From NCBI GenBank assembly GCA_023392595.1, contig JAEVYU010000023.1, forward strand, positions 53,248 through 117,247: a stretch of DNA of 64,000 nt. The letters run 5' to 3'. Numbering within the stretch: the stretch's first letter is position 1; each line of letters starts with the position of its first letter. The notes under the pieces are model-generated. The model was given only the letters and a program-made list of their open reading frames with translations. It was not told the origin of the DNA and ran no database searches. Both the position numbers and the translations under genes were made by a program. Origin of the DNA: Bacillota bacterium (GTDB lineage: Bacteria > Bacillota > UBA4882 > UBA8346). This document shows, piece after piece, positions 27,290-34,645 of this stretch.

Positions 27290-27660
27290 TTTGTGGGTAA
27301 ACAGAGAAACAAAAAGAAGGCCTTTTCCCATGTTGGAATCTATCCGGATGGTTTAAAGACTCAATAGCGCTGGTCCGCAAGTAGGAAAACGACATGACTA
27401 CAACACCCTCTCCCGGTTCTGCCAGGAACTCACCCCAAGCGACATCCTGATTTCCTCCGGAACAACGGAGATTGCGGCTGGGTTATGCAAAGCGCACGGT
27501 TGCGGTACTAGACGGCGACCCCAACAATGATTTTCCCTTGATAGATAAAATCTTACAGAAAAAATTTGATATACCTTCTCTTTTTTGCGAACTTCTACGA
27601 AGTTTGGCGAATGTTGTGGTTCGTTTTCCTTAAACCCGCTGGTATGAATGAAAACCATGA
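27290..27660 (+). pseudogene. Frameshifted remnant of an unidentified gene
   Basis: The plus strand reads RHDYNTLSRFCQELTPSDIL, then ISSGTTEIAAGLCKAHG, and then changes frame to VAVLDGDPNNDFPLIDKILQ and KKFDIPSLF. An earlier stop lies near 27355. It is coding-like but of no family I can name. At least one frameshift and one stop make it dead. Confidence 0.4.
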
Positions 27661-27679
27661 TGCTGCCGGCGCATAATTT

Positions 27680-27889
27680 TTATTTGCGGAGTTTATAGGC
27701 GCACTTCGCGGCAAAAATGGAATCCAGTGTCTCAAAAGCATATCTTAACCATTCGATGCCGCGTAAGCGCTTCAAAGGGTCCTGAACTTTAGCAATTATT
27801 GGAATAAACATCCCGCTTTGATAAACGCTGCTAAAAATATCCGTAAAGACCCCTGGAATATCTGCCGAATAATTACATGGTAAGAGCGA
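27680..27889 (-). pseudogene. 3' end of an unidentified gene
   Basis: An open minus-strand run of about 69 codons reads NYSADIPGVFTDIFSSVYQS, then GMFIPIIAKVQDPLKRLRGI and EWLRYAFETLDSIFAAKCAY, and ends KLRK. It has strong coding character but no start or upstream domain, so it is a C-terminal leftover. Family not recognised. Confidence 0.45.
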
Positions 27890-27945
27890 GGATTAAAGCT
27901 GTAAGGATTTGCTCATTATCCCAAACAAAAAAGGAGGCATTTATT

Positions 27946-28011
27946 TTGACTAAAGCAGATCTCATCGATAAAGTAGCGAGAGATACCATTAATCTCTCAA
28001 TACGCGCTTGA
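27946..28011 (+). pseudogene. Truncated HU-type DNA-binding protein gene
   Basis: AGGAGG followed by a TTG start gives LTKADLIDKVARDT, the conserved beginning of HU proteins. It then diverges into INLSIRA and stops. The DNA-binding arms are missing. It appears cut off by the same decay that affects the surrounding 27.2-28.4 kb. Confidence 0.6.
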
Positions 28012-28238
28012 TCCAACCCCAAACGATCTTTTCCTGCAAGTATCGTTGATGATTGTTGCCGGTTAACTTCATGAAATCATGATAAATTGACTTCATGGTA
28101 ATTCCAAAAAGGGGGTATCCCCTCTTTATCATTCCGCAAGAATTCCCCATGCTCATCATTGATTTTATAACCAATCCATAATTCAAAACCATAGCGCAAA
28201 CCATTTTTCCATCAGATCAATGCTGATCCTCTCCTGAA

Positions 28239-28382
28239 ATGCAAAAGGATGTAAATCCAGATATGACCGAAGCACTTCATCTTAAAACAAATACCGGAGA
28301 AGTCTTACCGCTTAGAACTTTAAATATTAATCAACTTAATAATTCCAAAAGGAAATACAAACAAGAGGTACAAAGTCAATAG
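28239..28382 (+). CDS. Possible 47-aa protein or gene fragment
   Basis: From the ATG at 28239 it encodes MQKDVNPDMTEALHLKTNTG, then EVLPLRTLNINQLNNSKRKY and KQEVQSQ. Composition is protein-like, but there is no clear ribosome site and no known family. It may be the tail of a lost element gene. The stretch between it and tRNA-Pro holds only the terminator. Confidence 0.3.
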   Translation: MQKDVNPDMTEALHLKTNTGEVLPLRTLNINQLNNSKRKYKQEVQSQ

Positions 28383-28423
28383 TGACTTGCCTTTCAAAAT
28401 TAGAACGTCAAATGGAACGTCAA

Positions 28424-28456
28424 AAACAAAAATTCGACGTCACAAAGCCCGTCGAA
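28424..28456 (-). terminator. Terminator of the tRNA-Pro gene
   Basis: TTCGACG (28433-28439) pairs with CGTCGAA (28450-28456). On the minus strand it is followed by a T-rich tract (28422-28432), 15 bp after the tRNA 3' end. Confidence 0.75.
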
Positions 28457-28470
28457 TCAAGGTTTTCTTA

Positions 28471-28547
28471 TGGTCGGGGCGACAGGATTTGAACCTACGA
28501 CCCCCTGCGCCCAAGGCAGGTGCGCTACCAAACTGCGCTACGCCCCG
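28471..28547 (-). tRNA. tRNA-Pro (anticodon TGG)
   Basis: A 77-nt tRNA with the CCA encoded. The acceptor stem is CGGGGCG/CGCCCCG, the D-arm is AGCGCAGTTTGGTAGCGC, the anticodon arm is CTGCCT-TGG-GCGCAG and the T-loop is TTCAAAT. Its own terminator follows. It may have served as an integration site for the region to its left. Confidence 0.95.
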
Positions 28548-28696
28548 ATAAACAAAACAATTTGTTACGTAACTATCTGCAACTAATTTCCGTAACGCTT
28601 TAATAGTATACCTTAAATCCTTTTCTTCGTCAAGGGATTCCGGCTTCGATATTCAAAATCCCATACTTTGGAATCCTCAAGTCTCAATAGACCCTA

Positions 28697-29173
28697 TTAT
28701 TCAATCCGGTTTATCGAGGTGTTGATGCCGGAATCGGCTAACTCGATGATCCCATAAGATGGCCCCCGATAAGAACGTTCCACTGAAAGCGAACCCGGAT
28801 TAAACAGTTTTACTTCATACCAGTCCGTGCAAACCGCTTCATGGGTATGCCCAAAAACCACCAAATTGGCTTGCCGTTCCCTTCCGGCCATCCCGATGCG
28901 CATCAAATCGCTTTTGACCCCGTGAAAATGGCCATGGGTCAACAATATCCTGTACCCGTCCAGGGTAAGCAGTTGTTCCGGCGGGTAAGAGGAACAAAAA
29001 TCGCAATTTCCGGCTACCCCTTCGACTAAAATATCGATTTCATCTTTTAAACGGCTGATTTCACGGTAACCGTCACCGGTAAATAAAAGGAGATCTATCC
29101 GGCCCATCTCCCGGATTGCCTGTTTTAACCCGGAATAATTGCCGTGAATATCTCCGACCACTCCGATGCGCAT
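28697..29173 (-). CDS. YfcE/MJ0936-family metallophosphoesterase
   Basis: Calcineurin-type phosphodiesterase, 158 aa. Metal-binding motifs appear in order: GDIHGNYSG (about 7-15), LFTGDGY (GD), GNCD (55-58), THGHFHG (GHxH-type) and FGHTHEAV. Family members hydrolyse small phosphodiesters; the cellular substrate is unknown. It ends the unit rph-rdgB-phosphoesterase, an order common in clostridia. The gap to rdgB is 38 bp. Confidence 0.9.
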   Translation of the reverse strand: MRIGVVGDIHGNYSGLKQAIREMGRIDLLLFTGDGYREISRLKDEIDILVEGVAGNCDFCSSYPPEQLLTLDGYRILLTHGHFHGVKSDLMRIGMAGRERQANLVVFGHTHEAVCTDWYEVKLFNPGSLSVERSYRGPSYGIIELADSGINTSINRIE

Positions 29174-29211
29174 GTGACTAAACTCCTAAGATACAAGTTC
29201 AAATAATCATA

Positions 29212-29814
29212 TCAGACCTGAATCATTTTTTGTAATCGGGGAACCATTTTTTGAATAGCCTTTCCCCGGTGGCTAATGGCATTCTTTTGGTCAGCCGGAA
29301 GTTCCGCCATTGTTTTTTGGAATTCCGGCAAATAAAAGATGGGGTCATAACCAAAACCATGACTCCCTCTGGGTTCGGTGAAAATAATTCCCTCAACCGC
29401 CCCTTCCGTAAACTCGGATTTTCCGGCCGCAGGATCATAAACGGCCACTACCGAGCGGAAACGGGCCTTTCGCAAATCCTCCGGAACGTTCTCCAGTTTA
29501 CTCAACAAATAGCGGTACCGTTGTTGGTCATTCCAACCGGGTTCGCCGTAGCGGGCGGAATAAACTCCGGGCTCGCCATGGAGGAAATCGACCTCAAGCC
29601 CTGAATCGTCCGCTAAGGTAAGTTCATGCGTGAAATCGGCAATGGTCCTCGCCTTTAAAAAAGCGTTTTCCCGAAAGGTTTTTCCCGTTTCCGCCACTTC
29701 CGGGGCATTGGGGAAACTGTCAATACCCATAACTTCCACAGGGAAAGCCTCCAGCATTTCCTGGAGTTCCTTAATTTTCCCTTTATTCCTCGACGCCAGG
29801 ACGAGTTTTCGCAC
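29212..29814 (-). CDS. rdgB: XTP/dITP diphosphatase (RdgB/HAM1 family)
   Basis: House-cleaning nucleotide pyrophosphatase removing dITP, XTP and related bases, 200 aa. It begins VRKLVLASRNKGKIKELQEM, the substrate-binding N-terminus. It continues with LADDSGLEVDFLHGEPGVYS and ends HGFGYDPIFYLPEFQKTMAE, with the DDSG metal site and GFGYDPIF. A GTG at 29814 with GGAGG 7 nt upstream is the likely start; an earlier frame start at 29889 lies within rph. It overlaps the 3' end of rph by 32 bp, implying translational coupling. Confidence 0.93.
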   Translation of the reverse strand: MRKLVLASRNKGKIKELQEMLEAFPVEVMGIDSFPNAPEVAETGKTFRENAFLKARTIADFTHELTLADDSGLEVDFLHGEPGVYSARYGEPGWNDQQRYRYLLSKLENVPEDLRKARFRSVVAVYDPAAGKSEFTEGAVEGIIFTEPRGSHGFGYDPIFYLPEFQKTMAELPADQKNAISHRGKAIQKMVPRLQKMIQV

Positions 29815-30553
29815 CGTCGATGCCTCCGATCCGTTTGGTAAGCGGACCCAACACATCCTTTTGAATCCGGACCAGTTCATCGATACCATGTTTGGCCAGA
29901 TCCATCAAATCCAGCATTTCATCCCAGGAAAACGGTTTCCCTTCGGCTGTCCCCTGGACTTCGACTATTTTTCCGCTTCCGGTCATCACCAGATTCATAT
30001 CCACCGACACCTTCGAATCCTCCGCGTAACAGAGATCCAATAATTGAACTCCATCATAAATGCCGACGCTGGTCGCAGCGAGAAAATCATATAGCGGCAA
30101 TGGCTTATTCTCCGGAGTCACCTTGTGCAGAGCATAGGCCAAAGCGATAAAGCTTCCTGTCACCGATGCCGTCCGGGTACCGCCATCCGCTTGGATTACG
30201 TCGCAATCGATCCAGATCGTTTTCTCGCCAAGGGCATTCAAATTAACCACCCCGCGCAAAGAACGCCCTACCAACCGTTGGATTTCCTGAGTGCGCCCGC
30301 TGACTTTACCTTTGGAAACCTCCCGGATATTTCGTTGCGGAGTCGCCCTGGGAATCATCGAATATTCGGCGCTGATCCATCCAACTCCTTGTCCCCGGAG
30401 CCACACCGGCACCTTATCTTCAATCGTCGCAGTGCAAATCACCTTGGTATTGCCAACTTCGATTAAGACAGATCCTTCCGCGTGAATAATGTAGTCGGGA
30501 TGAATCTTAACCTCCCGCAACTGATTTAATTTACGTCCGTCGATTCTTTCCAT
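29783..30553 (-). CDS. rph: Ribonuclease PH
   Basis: Phosphorolytic 3'-to-5' exoribonuclease that trims tRNA 3' ends, 256 aa. Signatures are GWISAEYSMIPRATPQRNIR, IQRLVGRSLRGVVNLNALGE and the phosphate site CDVIQADGGTRTASVTGSFI. The C-terminal helix region is slightly longer than in E. coli. It is the first gene of the unit with rdgB and the phosphoesterase. Confidence 0.96.
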   Translation of the reverse strand: MERIDGRKLNQLREVKIHPDYIIHAEGSVLIEVGNTKVICTATIEDKVPVWLRGQGVGWISAEYSMIPRATPQRNIREVSKGKVSGRTQEIQRLVGRSLRGVVNLNALGEKTIWIDCDVIQADGGTRTASVTGSFIALAYALHKVTPENKPLPLYDFLAATSVGIYDGVQLLDLCYAEDSKVSVDMNLVMTGSGKIVEVQGTAEGKPFSWDEMLDLMDLAKHGIDELVRIQKDVLGPLTKRIGGIDGAKTRPGVEE

Positions 30554-30644
30554 TCAACAACATCCCCTTTGGAGTCAATAGGATTATCCGAGATTCAGCA
30601 TTCATTTACTTCCCTTATTCATTTTACTCTCTATAGTCTACAGT

Positions 30645-31205
30645 CTACGAACATCCACGGGCAAACTCATCCCGTCCCAGTTTATAGAGATCATGGCCGC
30701 CAGCATCAATCGCCACAACGACAGGGAAATCCACCACATCCAGGCGATAAACCGCCTCCGGGCCCAGATCGGGATAAGCTATCACTTGCGCATTTTTAAT
30801 AGAACGGGCAATCAACGCTCCGGCGCCCCCCAGTGCGGCAAAATACACCGCCGAGTACTGCTTCATCGCATCGATCACTTCCGGAGAGCGCTGGCCCTTT
30901 CCAATCATCCCTTTGAGGCCTAAGCGAAGCAAATCGGGAGTATATGAGTCCATACGCCCGCTGGTGGTTGGTCCTGCCGAACCAATGACTCGTCCCGGCG
31001 GGGTCGGACAAGGGCCGACGTAATAAATGGTTTCCCCTCTCAAATCCACCGGCAGCGGGTTCCCCTCTTTCAAAGCAGCGATAAACCTTTTGTGAGCGGC
31101 ATCACGCCCCGAAAGTAATGGGCCGCTCAATAACACGCTATCTCCCGCTTTTAACCCGGAAATGTCCCTTTCGCCAATCGGCAATTGAATTTTAATCCCT
31201 TTCAT
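30645..31205 (-). CDS. Class I fumarate hydratase (or tartrate dehydratase), beta subunit
   Basis: C-terminal-domain subunit of the two-part, iron-sulfur, class I hydro-lyases, 186 aa. It has LSGPLLSGRDAAHKRFIAAL, PCPTPPGRVIGSAGPTTSGR and ALGGAGALIARSIKNAQVIA. It pairs with the alpha subunit 61 bp upstream. Together they interconvert fumarate and malate. A tartrate or mesaconate activity cannot be ruled out from sequence. Confidence 0.92.
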   Translation of the reverse strand: MKGIKIQLPIGERDISGLKAGDSVLLSGPLLSGRDAAHKRFIAALKEGNPLPVDLRGETIYYVGPCPTPPGRVIGSAGPTTSGRMDSYTPDLLRLGLKGMIGKGQRSPEVIDAMKQYSAVYFAALGGAGALIARSIKNAQVIAYPDLGPEAVYRLDVVDFPVVVAIDAGGHDLYKLGRDEFARGCS

Positions 31206-31266
31206 TATGGCACCCGCTTATGGAGGAAAATAAAATGCCCTCAGATTTCTCCGGTTTTTTCGGTTT

Positions 31267-32109
31267 TCAAATGACGCCGCTCTTATGCCTGGTTACGTGA
31301 CAGGAGATATTGACAGCTACCGGAAGTCCGGCAATATGGGTCGGATAAGCGCCGATATGCACTGCCAAAGCCGTGCAACGCCCGCCCAAGCCTTGAGCCC
31401 CGATCCCTAATTCATTCATCGACTGTAATAATTCCGCCTCCAATTTAGCCAAACTCGGATTGGAGTTTTGTGAACCTATCTCCCGAAGCAACGCTTCCTT
31501 TGCTAGTAAAGCTGCCATTTCCATCGATCCGCCGATGCCGACTCCCACCACGATGGGTGGACAGGGATTAGCCCCGGCTATACTGACGGTCTCGATGACA
31601 AATTTTTTGACCCCCTCGATACCTGCTGCAGGGGTCAACATTTTCAAACCGCTCATATTTTCACTGCCGAAACCCTTTGGAGCCACAGTAATCCTCAATT
31701 GCTCACCAGGAACAATCCGGGTATGGATCACTGCGGGTGTATTGTCACCCGTATTAACCCGCTCCAAAGGATCAGCCACTATCGAATTTCTAAGGTACCC
31801 TTGTTTATAGCCGCGCCGGACTCCTTCATGAATAGCTTGCGCAAAGTCGCCGTCTTTGATTACCACTTGTTGACCGTATTCCACAAAGACAATGGCCATT
31901 CCGGTATCCTGACAGATCGGCAGCGATTCCGCAGCTGCAATTTGGGCATTCTCAACGAGCCTTTGCAGGCATTCCCGGCCAACCGGCGACTCTTCCGACA
32001 AAAGTGCATCTCCGAGCGCTTTCACAACATCGTTTCCCAGATCGGTGTTGGCCGTTTGACATAACTGAGCAACAAGACTGGTAATCTGTTCAGCTGCGAT
32101 CTCCCGCAT
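31267..32109 (-). CDS. Class I fumarate hydratase (or tartrate dehydratase), alpha subunit
   Basis: N-terminal-domain subunit carrying the [4Fe-4S] cluster, 280 aa. Candidate cluster cysteines lie in LPICQDTGMA, GANPCPPIVVGVGIGG and GLGGRCTALAVH. It also has PKGFGSENMSGLKML. AAAAGGAG precedes the ATG. It is oxygen-labile by family, consistent with an anaerobe. It is encoded just upstream of the beta subunit and downstream of a frameshifted cysteine-rich small ORF. Confidence 0.93.
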   Translation of the reverse strand: MREIAAEQITSLVAQLCQTANTDLGNDVVKALGDALLSEESPVGRECLQRLVENAQIAAAESLPICQDTGMAIVFVEYGQQVVIKDGDFAQAIHEGVRRGYKQGYLRNSIVADPLERVNTGDNTPAVIHTRIVPGEQLRITVAPKGFGSENMSGLKMLTPAAGIEGVKKFVIETVSIAGANPCPPIVVGVGIGGSMEMAALLAKEALLREIGSQNSNPSLAKLEAELLQSMNELGIGAQGLGGRCTALAVHIGAYPTHIAGLPVAVNISCHVTRHKSGVI

Positions 32110-32123
32110 CAGAATCTCCTTTT

Positions 32124-32271
32124 TCAGGATTTCGTTTTATTCAAACACATCGGTTTATTACCATGTTCCCGGTGATATTGGACGCACTCGCAACAAACCC
32201 CATGCCGTGAACATGAGGTAAAAGTACAAGGACAGTTTTTTTGATTACGATCCAATTGAGGACAGGACATC
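32124..32271 (-). pseudogene. Frameshifted cysteine-rich small protein (DUF6485-like)
   Basis: ATG at 32271 starts MSCPQLDRNQKNCPCTF. One base later, in the next frame, TSCSRHGVCCECVQYHREHG continues to NKPMCLNKTKS and a stop at 32124. Joined, they match the CPxxxxNxxNCxCT...CSrxGxCCxC...YH pattern of DUF6485, a probable metal-binding protein. The break is a T5 run that would need to be T4. It could be a true pseudogene or a sequencing error. Confidence 0.6.
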
Positions 32272-32274
32272 TTT

Positions 32275-33198
32275 TCAACCTCTCCCGAGCAAAGTCAAAA
32301 GCACCGCTTTTTCGGCGTGCAAACGGTTTTCGGCCTGATCGAAAATAATCGAATTCGGACTTTCGATAGCGCCCCGGCTAATTTCATAACCGGTGTGGAT
32401 CGGCATATCGTGCATAATCAGAGCCCGGCTTTCCTTTAACAATTCTTCATTCAGCTGATAAGGAAGCATTTTATCAATCCGCCGTTTTTTCTCATCCGCA
32501 AACTTCGGATCCAGGAAAAATTCCATATCCACCCAGGCATCGGTGTAAACCACATCCGCTTTGGCCACCGCCGCCTTAATGTCAAGCGTATGTTGATACA
32601 GCCCGGTTTTTTCCGCGGCGGTCATTAATTCCTGATCCAAACTGGCCTGGTTTACTTCCGGTATTACCAGGGTGATTTTCATGCCCAATTTGGTGCCGCC
32701 TTCCAGCAGTGAATTGGCTACGTTATTATGGATACCGACATAGACTAAATGGATACCTTCAAGATGCCCCTTATGCTCTAAAATCGTTTGAAAATCAGCT
32801 AAGGCTTGGGTTGGGTGATACTTATTATCGCAACCATTGATGACCGGTACCCGCGAGTACTCGGCCATTTCTTGGACTTGTTCAAACGTCAATACTCTGG
32901 CCATGATTGCATCCACATTACGGGCTAAATAACGCACTTCGTCTTTCATTTCCGCCAATATCAGATTGGTGCTCCGCCAATCCAGGTAAATTGCATGGCC
33001 GCCCAATTGGGTCATTGCGACTTCGTGAGATACCCGGGTCCGCGTGGAAGTCTTTTGAAAAATCATTCCCAAAGTGAGATGATCGAGGGCTTTCCAGTAT
33101 TCAGGCTGATTATTCTTTACCCGGATAGCCAAATCAAGAATCTGTTGTAATTCTTTACCGGACCAATCTTTAAAGTTCAACATATGACGCGCTGCCAT
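32275..33198 (-). CDS. Ornithine carbamoyltransferase-like enzyme with an altered amino-acid site
   Basis: Transcarbamylase fold, 307 aa. The carbamoyl-phosphate site is intact: STRTR at 51-55 (family F-x-x-x-STRTR), HPTQ at 128-131. The residues that bind ornithine are changed: the family D-x-x-x-SMG is DAWVDMEF (220-227) and HCLP is HDMP (263-266), replacing the cysteine by aspartate. It therefore may carbamoylate another amine or acid. The ATG at 33198 has GAGGTG at ideal spacing; an upstream GTG overlaps it. No arginine genes are nearby. Confidence 0.8.
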   Translation of the reverse strand: MAARHMLNFKDWSGKELQQILDLAIRVKNNQPEYWKALDHLTLGMIFQKTSTRTRVSHEVAMTQLGGHAIYLDWRSTNLILAEMKDEVRYLARNVDAIMARVLTFEQVQEMAEYSRVPVINGCDNKYHPTQALADFQTILEHKGHLEGIHLVYVGIHNNVANSLLEGGTKLGMKITLVIPEVNQASLDQELMTAAEKTGLYQHTLDIKAAVAKADVVYTDAWVDMEFFLDPKFADEKKRRIDKMLPYQLNEELLKESRALIMHDMPIHTGYEISRGAIESPNSIIFDQAENRLHAEKAVLLTLLGRG

Positions 33199-33346
33199 CT
33201 GTAACACCTCTTAAACAAAGTAAGCCAAAAGCTTAAGGCTTGATTCTTACCATTATAAACCATGCAGTCGTCCTACGTCTAGTCTTAATACATATAAAAC
33301 CCAAGCCTTTCTTAGAATCATTTCCACCTATTTGAATTGAAAACTT

Positions 33347-34417
33347 TTACCAAGGATTTTGTTTTAATTTTTCCACTACTTGATGGTTCAATTGTGAAAT
33401 CAGGACCTTCACAAGCTGCACTGTTGCTTCCACATCGGCAATGCTTATCATGCTGTGATGGCTATGGGCATACCGTACCGGTACCCCAATAACAACAGTC
33501 GGTACGCCGGTCTCATGTAATTGGAGATTTGTACCGTCGGTGCCGCCGCCCTCCCGCACGGTCACCTGATAAGGAATGCCTAAATTTCGCGCTTCAGCGA
33601 TCACCATATTTATCAAAGCTCTATTGGCAATCATTGAGGGATCAAAATAACGAATCTGGGGTCCGCCGCCGAGCCGTCCCTGAATGAGGCTGCCGCCTTC
33701 CGGGAAATCATCCGCCGGGGTTCCCTCCAGTACCAAACAAATATCGGGCTTGGTTAAGGCGGCAATCGTCCGGGCTCCTTTGGTCCCGTTTTCCTCCTGA
33801 ACGGTACCGGCGCCGAAAACTGTGTTGGGGTGGCTGTGAGCCAATTCGCTGAGGACTTTCAAAACAACTCCGCAACCGGCCCGATCATCAAAAGCCTTCC
33901 CGATAATAGCGGATGATTGGTTAATCAAAGCAGCCTTTACAGCCGGTACTACCGGATCCCCCGCTTCTATGCCCAAAGCCGCCGCCTGGTCTTTATTGCC
34001 GGCGCCAACGTCAATATAAAGGTCACCGATTTTGATTTGCCGGCTTTTCTCTTCTTCCGTCATATAATGAGGCGGTTTGGCGCCAATTACCCCGAGATGG
34101 TCACCCTTTTTGGCGCGAACCAAGACACTTTGCGCAAGCAAGGCCGGTGCATACCATCCGCCCAGCGGTACAACCTTTAAATACCCGCTGGGCAGAATAC
34201 CGCGTACCATCAACCCCACTTCATCAAGGTGGGCCGCCAATAATATCCTCGGTCCAGCCTCCTTCCCATGATGGGTGGCGACAATACCGCCTAAATTATC
34301 ATAAAAAACTTCACCAAATGGAGCGGCTTCTTTTTGAAAAACTTCCCGAACCTCTCCTTCAAAACCGGAAGGGCCGAAAGCATTCGACAGATCCATCAGC
34401 AATTTTCTTAATTCCAT
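33347..34417 (-). CDS. M42 family metallopeptidase
   Basis: Cytosolic dinuclear aminopeptidase of the M42 (glutamyl/leucyl aminopeptidase, FrvX/YsdC) family, 356 aa. It starts LLMDLSNAFGPSGFEGEVRE. Metal ligands appear as LAAHLDEVG, GKAFDDRAGCG, VQEENGTKGA (catalytic EE), LEGTPADD and AHSHHSM. The ATG at 34417 has AAAGGTGATG upstream; a GTG at 34435 is weaker. It degrades short peptides. It is monocistronic, divergent from the MocR gene. Confidence 0.93.
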   Translation of the reverse strand: MELRKLLMDLSNAFGPSGFEGEVREVFQKEAAPFGEVFYDNLGGIVATHHGKEAGPRILLAAHLDEVGLMVRGILPSGYLKVVPLGGWYAPALLAQSVLVRAKKGDHLGVIGAKPPHYMTEEEKSRQIKIGDLYIDVGAGNKDQAAALGIEAGDPVVPAVKAALINQSSAIIGKAFDDRAGCGVVLKVLSELAHSHPNTVFGAGTVQEENGTKGARTIAALTKPDICLVLEGTPADDFPEGGSLIQGRLGGGPQIRYFDPSMIANRALINMVIAEARNLGIPYQVTVREGGGTDGTNLQLHETGVPTVVIGVPVRYAHSHHSMISIADVEATVQLVKVLISQLNHQVVEKLKQNPW

Positions 34418-34540
34418 TGGGGCATCACCTTTCACTTTTAATTCCCGATATTTTATGTTCTGGTATTGTAACCCATTTCCTTCAAAAATTTGTGAGTTTC
34501 ATCAAAACTTCCTTCAGAGGATACCGCCATTGAATTTATA

Positions 34541-34615
34541 AATTGGTTGGTTGACGTATCAGTCCAATTGGTAGTTTACAGGCTTCGTTCTCGGGTTATA
34601 ATTAAATTGGTTGGT
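34541..34615 (+). promoter_or_regulatory. MocR gene promoter with repeated AATTGGT operator
   Basis: TTTACA (34575-34580), 16 bp, TATAAT (34597-34602). AATTGGTTGGT occurs at 34541-34551 and 34605-34615, flanking the promoter, with a shorter CCAATTGGT at 34564-34572. The layout suggests autoregulation by the MocR protein. Confidence 0.6.
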
Positions 34616-34645
34616 ACCAATTTGGAATTTCATCTGAGGTGGGAC

